From NCBI GenBank assembly GCA_928212115.1, contig CAKMRJ010005745.1, forward strand, positions 219,120,075-219,184,074: a stretch of DNA of 64,000 bases, in the 5' to 3' direction. This document shows, piece after piece, positions 21,527 through 33,164 of the stretch. Position numbers and translations under genes: made by a program. The notes under the pieces are model-generated. The model was not told where the DNA came from and did no database searches. It saw only the letters and a list, made by a program, of their open reading frames with translations. The stretch's first letter is position 1. The number at the start of each line of letters is the position of its first letter. Origin of the DNA: Lactuca virosa (Eukaryota > Streptophyta > Magnoliopsida > Asterales > Asteraceae).

Positions 21527-22925
21527 TGATGGGTGTTGAATGCACTAGTTTTAGTCCTACTTTTTAAATATAATTTAGACACACAAAAGGTAGTGTACCT
21601 GTCAATTGGTGGTATAGTTAAGCAAGCAGGGTATCGAACACAGAAAACGGTAAGTAAACTAACTACTAGAGTTATCTAAAAAAACAAATAATAAAAGAAA
21701 ATAGGTTTTCTCTAGTTTTGCAAGACTAGAAACTTAAGCACTTAACTCAAACAAAGCAATTAACAGCTAAGCAAATAAAAATCAACTAAATTCATTAATA
21801 AAGGAGACTTCTGTTCAGGTTCAACTTACTTATTCCTATGGTTGATTTTATGGCACGTGCAATGGATTAATTTGTCATTGGCTACCGATTAATGTGATTA
21901 GGTTCATGTTCACTATTACTAATCCTTAGAAAACAGATCAATTCAAACAGTGGCCAATTGGTTAAACTAATAAGTTTCCTAGTTTATTGATTCGGGTTAA
22001 GTAAGACTTGTAGTTAGCTAATTAAATTACTAATTCAATTAACTTCTTGTATGGTTGTTCGTCACACAAGCTCACACATTGACTTACCTATTTTCTAGTT
22101 AACCCCTAGTTTCATGTTCACTATTCCTAGGCATATAATATTGTTTTCACATAAATTATATGAGACAAGCAATTAAGAGATGTTCATGCAACTTAATAGA
22201 CTTGATAATTAATAGAAAATAGTTATTGTCAACACATAAGGATCTTTAACAAGCTTAACAAAACAAAATTCACCAAATTAAATAATCCAAGCCATAAAAT
22301 TCAAACCATAGTTATAAGTTTGTCTACCCTAAACAGAAGTTATAGTATTTAGCTCATATTCATAGCAGAAAATATCTCACAAACTAAACCTAATGATTTA
22401 AACATGATGTAAACACTAGATTAAGAAAAGAGAATAAATTTGTGCCTTTCAATCTCCTCAAAATTGAATGCTAGGGTTGATCCTCGATTTCCAGAGCTCC
22501 AGCAGCACTCTTAATCGCAATTCAGTCTCCAAGGGTTCCAGCCAGAGCTCCTTGTCTCGTGAGTTTATGCCCTTTATATAGTTTTCTGAATACAGGGAGA
22601 CTCGTCGAGTCCATGACTGACTCGCCGAGTCCCTCACTTAAAATCCGTGCGCGGTAAGGTACTTGATGGTTTGCGAATGTTCGTGTCTACTCGTCGAGTG
22701 GGTGTCCAACTCGTCGAGTTCTTCATCTTTTTGACTCTTTTTCTTCTTCCTTCAATTCCCGAGCTTTTTATTGCTATTCCTGCTTCCTTTTGCTTCCGAG
22801 CACATCTTTTAGGCTGAAAATACAATTCAAACATAATTAAGTACCTTTCGTTCATTAATTGAAATAAAATAGCCAAAAAGTATTAAGATTCTACACAAAA
22901 TATATAACTAAATATGCACATATCA
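21527..22925 (-). repeat. B LTR copy 1 (array left end)
   Basis: This LTR of 1399 bp ends TGATGGGTG/ATATCA and is flanked on both sides by GGACC. It resembles the 5' LTR (51767-53166) in AAAAGG(T/C)AGTG, where copies 2-5 read AAACGCAG or AAAACGCAG. On the minus strand it carries TATATAAAGG (about 22571-22580) and, upstream, palindromes ACTCGTCGAGT (22600-22610), ACTCGCCGAGT (22620-22630), ACTCGTCGAGT (22689-22699 and 22709-22719). Confidence 0.9.
22571..22719 (-). promoter_or_regulatory. B LTR promoter: TATA and two palindrome pairs
   Basis: On the minus strand, four ACTCGNCGAGT palindromes (centres 22714, 22694, 22625, 22605; 20 bp apart within each pair) precede TATATAAAGG by 20 bp. The same block recurs in every B LTR, for example near 25680-25810, 28770-28900, 31860-31985 and 52840-52965. 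It is degraded at 34955-35075. Confidence 0.72.
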
Positions 22926-23900
22926 GGACCCTTTGGGTAGCCCCAGTGGATAAAGTTGGAAACTTTATCCTTATAAATAACATTTTTGTCTAGATCTGAG
23001 CTTTAAAGCTCTTGGAATCGAAGGAAGCAGCTGAATGTATTAAGCTACTGGAACTCGGGCAAACGCGGCGTGTTTGCAAGTTAACACGGCATGACGGCTG
23101 AGGTTTTCCCGACCATCTGGTTGCTGGCCGAACACGATATGTTTGCAAGTAAACACGGCGTGTTGGGTCAACATGGACTGTTGACCTTGAACTTTGACCA
23201 AGTCTGACCTTGAGGGTATTTTGGGTATTTTGGAATTCTTATGGAAATTGGTCATTTGATGGGATTACGTATCGTGTAGAGAGCTAAGATTCGGAGGCAG
23301 ACCTCATCAGTTCTATTCAGTTTGCGAGGTGAGTTTTCCTCACTGTACTTGTGGGGCGAAGGCACCAATGTCGTCCCATTGGATCGATATTGGGTTATGC
23401 ATGTTGTTGTACTGTAGTGATCTGTTAGATCGGTATCCTGTGTAGTGATCTGTTAGATTGGTATCTTGGTATATAGGATGATTCTACGCTTAGTGATCTA
23501 TTGATCTGTTTGATTGGATGTAGATTGTTATATGGTTATGTGTTACATGTGCACATGTTTGGTCGGTGGCTGAGGCTTCATTGCTTTGTGCGTAAGCCAA
23601 TAGGTCGGGGCATACCAACCCGATGGTTGAATGGGCCCGAGGGTATTCCATCTCGAGGATGATTGGACCCATAGTATGTTGGCATTCCAACCCGATGGTT
23701 GAGGGCCTGGAGTATTCCAACCCAATGGTTGACTGGACCCATAGTATGTTGGCATTCCAACCCGATGGTTGAGGGGCATGGGGTATTCCAACCCGATGGT
23801 TGATTGGACCCATAGTATGCTATTATTATATATGTGTTATTTTTTGTGTTGGTACTTTGGGGGAACTCACTAAACTTTGGGCTTACAGTTTTTGGGTTAT
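22926..23900 (+). repeat. A-LTR fragment, array copy 1
   Basis: It runs from GGACCCTTTGGG to TTTTTGGGTTAT, where the A LTR breaks off inside the motif that continues GTTTCAGG in intact copies. It contains a second A palindrome cluster (centres 23068, 23089, 23137, 23158; both spacings 21 bp) and the CAACCCGATGGTTG hairpin block. It carries no gene. Further copies are 26014-26988, 29104-30077 and 32190-33164. Confidence 0.92.
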
Positions 23901-26900
23901 ATCCCTGAGTTGAGTGAGAATGTAGCCTTTCAATTCAAAATTGGCAGTTGCTGGAATCGCGGGTTGCACGAGTCCTGGGCCGATATCGTCACACATCCTT
24001 CTTTTCCATTGGCCCATGAGCATTTCATCGATGTTAGCCATGGTGTTATCGGGTTGAGTTTCGGGGTCGCTTTCTTCTTTGTCTGTTTCGTACTCTAAAT
24101 CCTCCTTCGTTAGATCACTAAAAGTGTCGTCGTCCTTCAGTGTCGTGCTAGATTCTCCAACTTTCTAGCCCTTTTTCTTGCGAAAGGCTTATTTGAGGCT
24201 CTTAAACGGTGACTTCTTTGGTGTTGAAGATGCTTCTACGGTTTTATCCTTGTCCTTCCTAAGAGTTGATTTCGGGTTTTCGAGTGGCGGGATCAAGGGT
24301 GTGCCTGATCCTCGGGTCATAAACACACTGCAAGAAACAGAAAAACACGCGTAAAAAGAACAAAACTAAATTAAAAACGAAACTGAAATATTGCGATGGA
24401 CTCGTCGAGTAGCTGCGACTGGACTCAACGAGTTCAAAGGAAAAACAGAAAAAAAATATAACTAAAATCCTAAAAACAGAAAAACTATATCTCAAAACTA
24501 ATAACTAATTTACTAAAACAGTAACTTTGTGCAAGATAGATCTCACACAAAGGATCGATAACACTAGCAATTAAAATTTATTTTAGAACCGTTCCCCGAC
24601 AACGGTGCCAAAACTTGATGTGTGTTGAATGCACTAGTTTTAGTCCTACTTTTAAATATAGTTTAGACACACAAACGCAGTGTACCTGTCAATTGGTGGT
24701 ATAGTTAAGCAAGCAGGGTATCGAACACAGGGAACGGTAAGTAAACTAACTACTAGAGTTATCTAAAAAAACAAATAATAAAAGAAAATAGGTTTTCTCT
24801 TGTTTTGCAAGACTAGAAACTTAAGCATTTAACTCAAACAAAGCAATTAACAGCTAAGCAAATAAAAATCAACTAAATTCATTAATAAAGGAGACTTCTG
24901 TTCAGGTTCAACTTACTTATTCCTATGGTTGATTTTATGGCACGTGCAATGGATTAATTTGTCATTGGCTACCGATTAATGTGATTAGGTTCATGTTCAC
25001 TATTACTAATCCTTAGAAAACAGATCAATTCAAACAGTGGCCAATTGGTTAAACTAATAAGTTTTCTAGTTTATTGATTCGGGTTAAGTAAGACTTGTAG
25101 TTAGCTAATTAAATTACTAATTCAATTAACTTCTTGTATGGTTGTTCGTCACACAAGCTCACACATTGACTTACCTATTTTCTAGTTAACCCCTAGTTTC
25201 ATGTTCACTATTCCTAGGCATATAATATTGTTTTCACATAAATTATATGAGACAAGCAATTAAGAGATGTTCATGCAACTTAAAAGACTTGATAATTAAT
25301 AGAAAATAGTTATTGTCAACACATAAGGATCTTTAACAAGCTTAACAAAACAAAATTCACCAAATTAAATAATCCAAGCCATAAAATTCAAACCATAGTT
25401 ATAAGTTTGTCTACCCTAAACAGAAGTTATAGTATTTAGCTCATATTCATAGCAGAAAATATCTCACAAACTAAACCTAATGATTTAAACATGATGTAAA
25501 CACTAGATTAAGAAAAGAGAATAAATTTGTGCCTTTCAATCTCCTCAAAATTGAATGCTAGGGTTGATCCTCGATTTCCAGAGCTCCAGCAGCACTCTTA
25601 ATCGCAATTCAGTCTCCAAGGGTTCCAGCCAGAGCTCCTTGTCTCGTGAGTTTATGCCCTTTATATAGTTTTCTGAATACAGGGGAGACTCGTCGAGTCC
25701 ATGACTGACTCGCCGAGTCCCTCACTTAAAATCCGTGCGCGGTAAGGTACTTGATGGTTTGCGAATGTTCGTGTCTACTCGTCGAGTGGGTGTCCAACTC
25801 GTCGAGTTCTTCATCTTTTTGACTCTTTTTCTTCTTCCTTCAATTCCCGAGCTTTTTATTGCTATTCCTGCTTCCTTTTGCTTCCGAGCACATCTTTTAG
25901 GCTGAAAATACAATTCAAACATAATTAAGTACCTTTCGTTCATTAATTGAAATAAAATAGCCAAAAAGTATTAAGATTCTACACAAAATATATAACTAAA
26001 TATGCACATATCAGGACCCTTTGGGTAGCCCCAGTGGATAAAGTTGGAAACTTTATCCTTATAAATAACATTTTTGTCTAGATCTGAGCTTTAAAGCTCT
26101 TGGAATCGAAGGAAGCAGCTGAATGTATTAAGCTACTGGAACTCGGGCAAACGCGGCGTGTTTGCAAGTTAACACGGCATGACGGCTGAGGTTTTCCCGA
26201 CCATCTGGTTGCTGGCCGAACACGATATGTTTGCAAGTAAACACGGCGTGTTGGGTCAACATGGACTGTTGACCTTGAACTTTGACCAAGTCTGACCTTG
26301 AGGGTATTTTGGGTATTTTGGAATTCTTATGGAAATTGGTCATTTGATGGGATTACGTATCGTGTAGAGAGCTAAGATTCGGAGGCAGACCTCATCAGTT
26401 CTATTCAGTTTGCGAGGTGAGTTTTCCTCACTGTACTTGTGGGGCGAAGGCACCAATGTCGTCCCATTGGATCGATATTGGGTTATGCATGTTGTTGTAC
26501 TGTAGTGATCTGTTAGATCGGTATCCTGTGTAGTGATCTGTTAGATTGGTATCTTGGTATATAGGATGATTCTACGCTTAGTGATCTATTGATCTGTTTG
26601 ATTGGATGTAGATTGTTATATGGTTATGTGTTACATGTGCACATGTTTGGTCGGTGGCTGAGGCTTCATTGCTTTGTGCGTAAGCCAATAGGTCGGGGCA
26701 TACCAACCCGATGGTTGAATGGGCCCGAGGGTATTCCATCTCGAGGATGATTGGACCCATAGTATGTTGGCATTCCAACCCGATGGTTGAGGGCCTGGAG
26801 TATTCCAACCCAATGGTTGACTGGACCCATAGTATGTTGGCATTCCAACCCGATGGTTGAGGGGCATGGGGTATTCCAACCCGATGGTTGATTGGACCCA

Positions 26901-26988
26901 TAGTATGCTGTTATTATATATGTGTTATTTTTTGTGTTGGTACTTTGGGGGAACTCACTAAACTTTGGGCTTACAGTTTTTGGGTTAT
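23901..26988. repeat. Array unit 1 (B fragment, B LTR 2, A fragment)
   Basis: B leader and gag start on the minus strand occupy 23901-24615, LTR copy 2 24616-26013 and the A fragment 26014-26988. Diagnostic variants are CACACATCC in the B piece, and GTTTTCTAG, GGGTTAAGTAAG and CTTAAAAGACTT in the LTR. The truncated gag start on the minus strand has in-frame stops and cannot act as a gene. Confidence 0.92.
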
Positions 26989-29900
26989 ATCCCTGAGTTG
27001 AGTGAGAATGTAGCCTTTCAATTCAAAATTGGCAGTTGCTGGAATCGCGGGTTGCACGAGTCCTGGGCCGATATCGTCACGCATCCTTCTTTTCCATTGG
27101 CCCATGAGCATTTCATCGATGTTAGCCATGGTGTTATCGGGTTGAGTTTCGGGGTCGCTTTCTTCTTTGTCTGTTTCGTACTCTAAATCCTCCTTCGTTA
27201 GATCACTAAAAGTGTCGTCGTCCTTCAGTGTCGTGCTAGATTCTCCAACTTTCTAGCCCTTTTTCTTGCGAAAGGCTTATTTGAGGCTCTTAAACGGTGA
27301 CTTCTTTGGTGTTGAAGATGCTTCTACGGTTTTATCCTTGTCCTTCCTAAGAGTTGATTTCGGGTTTTCGAGTGGCGGGATCAAGGGTGTGCCTGATCCT
27401 CGGGTCATAAACACACTGCAAGAAACAGAAAAACACGCGTAAAAAGAACAAAACTAAATTAAAAACGAAACTGAAATATTGCGATGGACTCGTCGAGTAG
27501 CTGCGACTGGACTCAACGAGTACAAAGGAAAAACAGAAAAAAAATATAACTAAAATCCTAAAAACAGAAAAACTATATCTCAAAACTAATAACTAATTTA
27601 CTAAAACAGTAACTTTGTGCAAGATAGATCTCACACAAAGGATCGATAACACTAGCAATTAAAATTTATTTTAGAACCGTTCCCCGACAACGGTGCCAAA
27701 ACTTGATGTGTGTTGAATGCACTAGTTTTAGTCCTACTTTTTAAATATAGTTTAGACACACAAAACGCAGTGTGCCTGTCAATTGGTGGTATAGTTAAGC
27801 AAGCAGGGTATCGAACACAGGGAAGGGTAAGTAAACTAACTACTAGAGTTATCTAAAAAAACAAATAATAAAAGAAAATAGGTTTTCTCTTGTTTTTCAA
27901 GACTAGAAACTTAAGCATTTAACTCAAACAAAGCAATTAACAGCTAAGCAAATAAAAATCAACTAAATTCATTAATAAAGGAGACTTCTGTTCAGGTTCA
28001 ACTTACTTATTCCTATGGTTGATTTTATGGCACGTGCAATGGATTAATTTGTCATTGGCTACCGATTAATGTGATTAGGTTCATGTTCACTATTACTAAT
28101 CCTTAGAAAACAGATCAATTCAAACAGTGGCCAATTGGTTAAACTAATAAGTTTCCTAGTTTATTGATTCGGGTTACGTAAGACTTGTAGTTAGCTAATT
28201 AAATTACTAATTCAATTAACTTCTTGTATGGTTGTTCGTCACACAAGCTCACACATTGACTTACCTATTTTTTAGTTAACCCCTAGTTTCATGTTCACTA
28301 TTCCTAGGCATATAATATTGTTTTCACATAAATTATATGAGACAAGCAATTAAGAGATGTTCATGCAACTTAATAGACTTGATAATTAATAGAAAATAGT
28401 TATTGTCAACACATAAGGATCTTTAACAAGCTTAACAAAACAAAATTCACCAAATTAAATAATCCAAGCCATAAAATTCAAACCATAGTTATAAGTTTGT
28501 CTACCCTAAACAGAAGTTATAGTATTTAGCTCATATTCATAGCAGAAAATATCTCACAAACTAAACCTAATGATTTAAACATGATGTAAACACTAGATTA
28601 AGAAAAGAGAATAAATTTGTGCCTTTCAATCTCCTCAAAATTGAATGCTAGGGTTGATCCTCGATTTCCAGAGCTCCAGCAGCACTCTTAATCGCAATTC
28701 AGTCTCCAAGGGTTCCAGCCAGAGCTCCTTGTCTCGTGAGTTTATGCCCTTTATATAGTTTTCTGAATACAGGGGAGACTCGTCGAGTCCATGACTGACT
28801 CGCCGAGTCCCTCACTTAAAATCCGTGCGCGGTAAGGTACTTGATGGTTTGCGAATGTTCGTGTCTACTCGTCGAGTGGGTGTCCAACTCGTCGAGTTCT
28901 TCAGCTTTTTGACTCTTTTTCTTCTTCCTTCAATTCCCGAGCTTTTTATTGCTATTCCTGCTTCCTTTTGCTTCCGAGCACATCTTTTAGGCTGAAAATG
29001 CAATTCAAACATAATTAAGTACCTTTCGTTCATTAATTGAAATAAAATAGCCAAAAAGTATTAAGATTCTACACAAAATATATAACTAAATATGCACATA
29101 TCAGGACCCTTTGGGTAGCCCCAGTGGATAAAGTTGGAAACTTTATCCTTATAAATAACATTTTTGTCTAGATCTGAGCTTTAAAGCTCTTGGAATCGAA
29201 GGAAGCAGCTGAATGTATTAAGCTACTGGAACTCGGGCAAACGCGGCGTGTTTGCAAGTTAACACGGCATGACGGCTGAGGTTTTCCCGACCATCTGGTT
29301 GCTGGCCGAACACGATATGTTTGCAAGTAAACACGGCGTGTTGGGTCAACATGGACTGTTGACCTTGAACTTTGACCAAGTCTGACCTTGAGGGTATTTT
29401 GGGTATTTTGGAATTCTTATGGAAATTGGTCATTTGATGGGATTACGTATCGTGTAGAGAGCTAAGATTCGGAGGCAGACCTCATCAGTTCTATTCAGTT
29501 TGCGAGGTGAGTTTTCCTCACTGTACTTGTGGGGCGAAGGCACCAATGTCGTCCCATTGGATCGATATTGGGTTATGCATGTTGTTGTACTGTAGTGATC
29601 TGTTAGATCGGTATCCTGTGTAGTGATCTGTTAGATTGGTATCTTGGTATATAGGATGATTCTACGCTTAGTGATCTATTGATCTGTTTGATTGGATGTA
29701 GATTGTTATATGGTTATGTGTTACATGTGCACATGTTTGGTCGGTGGCTGAGGCTTCATTGCTTTGTGCGTAAGCCAATAGGTCGGGGCATACCAACCCG
29801 ATGGTTGAATGGGCCCGAGGGTATTCCATCTCGAGGATGATTGGACCCATAGTATGTTGGCATTCCAACCCGATGGTTGAGGGCCTGGAGTATTCCAACC

Positions 29901-30077
29901 CAATGGTTGACTGGACCCATAGTATGTTGGCATTCCAACCCGATGGTTGAGGGGCATGGGGTATTCCAACCCGATGGTTGATTGGACCCATAGTATGCTG
30001 TTATTATATATGTGTTATTTTTGTGTTGGTACTTTGGGGGAACTCACTAAACTTTGGGCTTACAGTTTTTGGGTTAT
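26989..30077. repeat. Array unit 2
   Basis: B piece 26989-27703, LTR copy 3 27704-29103, A piece 29104-30077. Diagnostic variants are CACGCATCC in the B piece, and GTGTGCCTG, GTTTCCTAG and GGGTTACGTAAG in the LTR. Confidence 0.92.
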
Positions 30078-33000
30078 ATCCCTGAGTTGAGTGAGAATGT
30101 AGCCTTTCAATTCAAAATTGGCAGTTGCTGGAATCGCGGGTTGCACGAGTCCTGGGCCGATATCGTCACACATCCTTCTTTTCCATTGGCCCATGAGCAT
30201 TTCATCGATGTTAGCCATGGTGTTATCGGGTTGAGTTTCGGGGTCGCTTTCTTCTTTGTCTGTTTCGTACTCTAAATCCTCCTTCGTTAGATCACTAAAA
30301 GTGTCGTCGTCCTTCAGTGTCGTGCTAGATTCTCCAACTTTCTAGCCCTTTTTCTTGCGAAAGGCTTATTTGAGGCTCTTAAACGGTGACTTCTTTGGTG
30401 TTGAAGATGCTTCTACGGTTTTATCCTTGTCCTTCCTAAGAGTTGATTTCGGGTTTTCGAGTGGCGGGATCAAGGGTGTGCCTGATCCTCGGGTCATAAA
30501 CACACTGCAAGAAACAGAAAAACACGCGTAAAAAGAACAAAACTAAATTAAAAACGAAACTGAAATATTGCGATGGACTCGTCGAGTAGCTGCGACTGGA
30601 CTCAACGAGTTCAAAGGAAAAACAGAAAAAAAATATAACTAAAATCCTAAAAACAGAAAAACTATATCTCAAAACTAATAACTAATTTACTAAAACAGTA
30701 ACTTTGTGCAAGATAGATCTCACACAAAGGATCGATAACACTAGCAATTAAAATTTATTTTAGAACCGTTCCCCGACAACGGTGCCAAAACTTGATGTGT
30801 GTTGAATGCACTAGTTTTAGTCCTACTTTTTAAATATAGTTTAGACACACAAAACGCAGTGTACCTGTCAATTGGTGGTATAGTTAAGCAAGCAGGGTAT
30901 CGAACACAGGGAACGGTAAGTAAACTAACTACTAGAGTTATCTAAAAAACACAAATAAAAGAAAATAGGTTTTCTCTTGTTTTGCAAGACTAGAAACTTA
31001 AGCATTTAACTCAAACAAAGCAATTAACAGCTAAGCAAATAAAAATCAACTAAATTCATTAATAAAGGAGACTTCTGTTCAGGTTCAACTTACTTATTCC
31101 TATGGTTGATTTTATGGCACGTGCAATGGATTAATTTGTCATTGGCTACCGATTAATGTGATTAGGTTCATGTTCACTATTACTAATCCTTAGAAAACAG
31201 ATCAATTCAAACAGTGGCCAATTGGTTAAACTAATAAGTTTTCTAGTTTATTGATTCGGGTTAAGTAAGACTTGTAGTTAGCTAATTAAATTACTAATTC
31301 AATTAACTTCTTGTATGGTTGTTCGTCACACAAGCTCACACATTGACTTACCTATTTTCTAGTTAACCCCTAGTTTCATGTTCACTATTCCTAGGCATAT
31401 AATATTGTTTTCACATAAATTATATGAGACAAGCAATTAAGAGATGTTCATGCAACTTAAAAGACTTGATAATTAATAGAAAATAGTTATTGTCAACACA
31501 TAAGGATCTTTAACAAGCTTAACAAAACAAAATTCACCAAATTAAATAATCCAAGCCATAAAATTCAAACCATAGTTATAAGTTTGTCTACCCTAAACAG
31601 AAGTTATAGTATTTAGCTCATATTCATAGCAGAAAATATCTCACAAACTAAACCTAATGATTTAAACATGATGTAAACAATAGATTAAGAAAAGAGAATA
31701 AATTTGTGCCTTTCAATCTCCTCAAAATTGAATGCTAGGGTTGATCCTCGATTTCCAGAGCTCCAGCAGCACTCTTAATCGCAATTCAGTCTCCAAGGGT
31801 TCCAGCCAGAGCTCCTTGTCTCGTGAGTTTATGCCCTTTATATAGTTTTCTGAATACAGGGAGACTCGTCGAGTCCATGACTGACTCGCCGAGTCCCTCA
31901 CTTAAAATCCGTGCGCGGTAAGGTACTTGATGGTTTGCGAATGTTCGTGTCTACTCGTCGAGTGGGTGTCCAACTCGTCGAGTTCTTCATCTTTTTGACT
32001 CTTTTTCTTCTTCCTTCAATTCCCGAGCTTTTTATTGCTATTCCTGCTTCCTTTTGCTTCCGAGCACATCTTTTAGGCTGAAAATACAATTCAAACATAA
32101 TTAAGTACCTTTCGTTCATTAATTGAAATAAAATAGCCAAAAAGTATTAAGATTCTACACAAAATATATAACTAAATATGCACATATCAGGACCCTTTGG
32201 GTAGCCCCAGTGGATAAAGTTGGAAACTTTATCCTTATAAATAACATTTTTGTCTAGATCTGAGCTTTAAAGCTCTTGGAATCGAAGGAAGCAGCTGAAT
32301 GTATTAAGCTACTGGAACTCGGGCAAACGCGGCGTGTTTGCAAGTTAACACGGCATGACGGCTGAGGTTTTCCCGACCATCTGGTTGCTGGCCGAACACG
32401 ATATGTTTGCAAGTAAACACGGCGTGTTGGGTCAACATGGACTGTTGACCTTGAACTTTGACCAAGTCTGACCTTGAGGGTATTTTGGGTATTTTGGAAT
32501 TCTTATGGAAATTGGTCATTTGATGGGATTACGTATCGTGTAGAGAGCTAAGATTCGGAGGCAGACCTCATCAGTTCTATTCAGTTTGCGAGGTGAGTTT
32601 TCCTCACTGTACTTGTGGGGCGAAGGCACCAATGTCGTCCCATTGGATCGATATTGGGTTATGCATGTTGTTGTACTGTAGTGATCTGTTAGATCGGTAT
32701 CCTGTGTAGTGATCTGTTAGATTGGTATCTTGGTATATAGGATGATTCTACGCTTAGTGATCTATTGATCTGTTTGATTGGATGTAGATTGTTATATGGT
32801 TATGTGTTACATGTGCACATGTTTGGTCGGTGGCTGAGGCTTCATTGCTTTGTGCGTAAGCCAATAGGTCGGGGCATACCAACCCGATGGTTGAATGGGC
32901 CCGAGGGTATTCCATCTCGAGGATGATTGGACCCATAGTATGTTGGCATTCCAACCCGATGGTTGAGGGCCTGGAGTATTCCAACCCAATGGTTGACTGG

Positions 33001-33164
33001 ACCCATAGTATGTTGGCATTCCAACCCGATGGTTGAGGGGCATGGGGTATTCCAACCCGATGGTTGATTGGACCCATAGTATGCTGTTATTATATATGTG
33101 TTATTTTTTGTGTTGGTACTTTGGGGGAACTCACTAAACTTTGGGCTTACAGTTTTTGGGTTAT
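30078..33164. repeat. Array unit 3
   Basis: B piece 30078-30792, LTR copy 4 30793-32189, A piece 32190-33164. It shares the unit-1 variants (CACACATCC, GTTTTCTAG, GGGTTAAGTAAG, CTTAAAAGACTT). Confidence 0.92.

Noticed and set aside
22600..22719. CRISPR-like array of palindromic repeats
   Set aside because: Repeats are 11 bp with spacers of about 9 bp inside a plant LTR. There are no cas genes, and the copies come in pairs rather than a long array.
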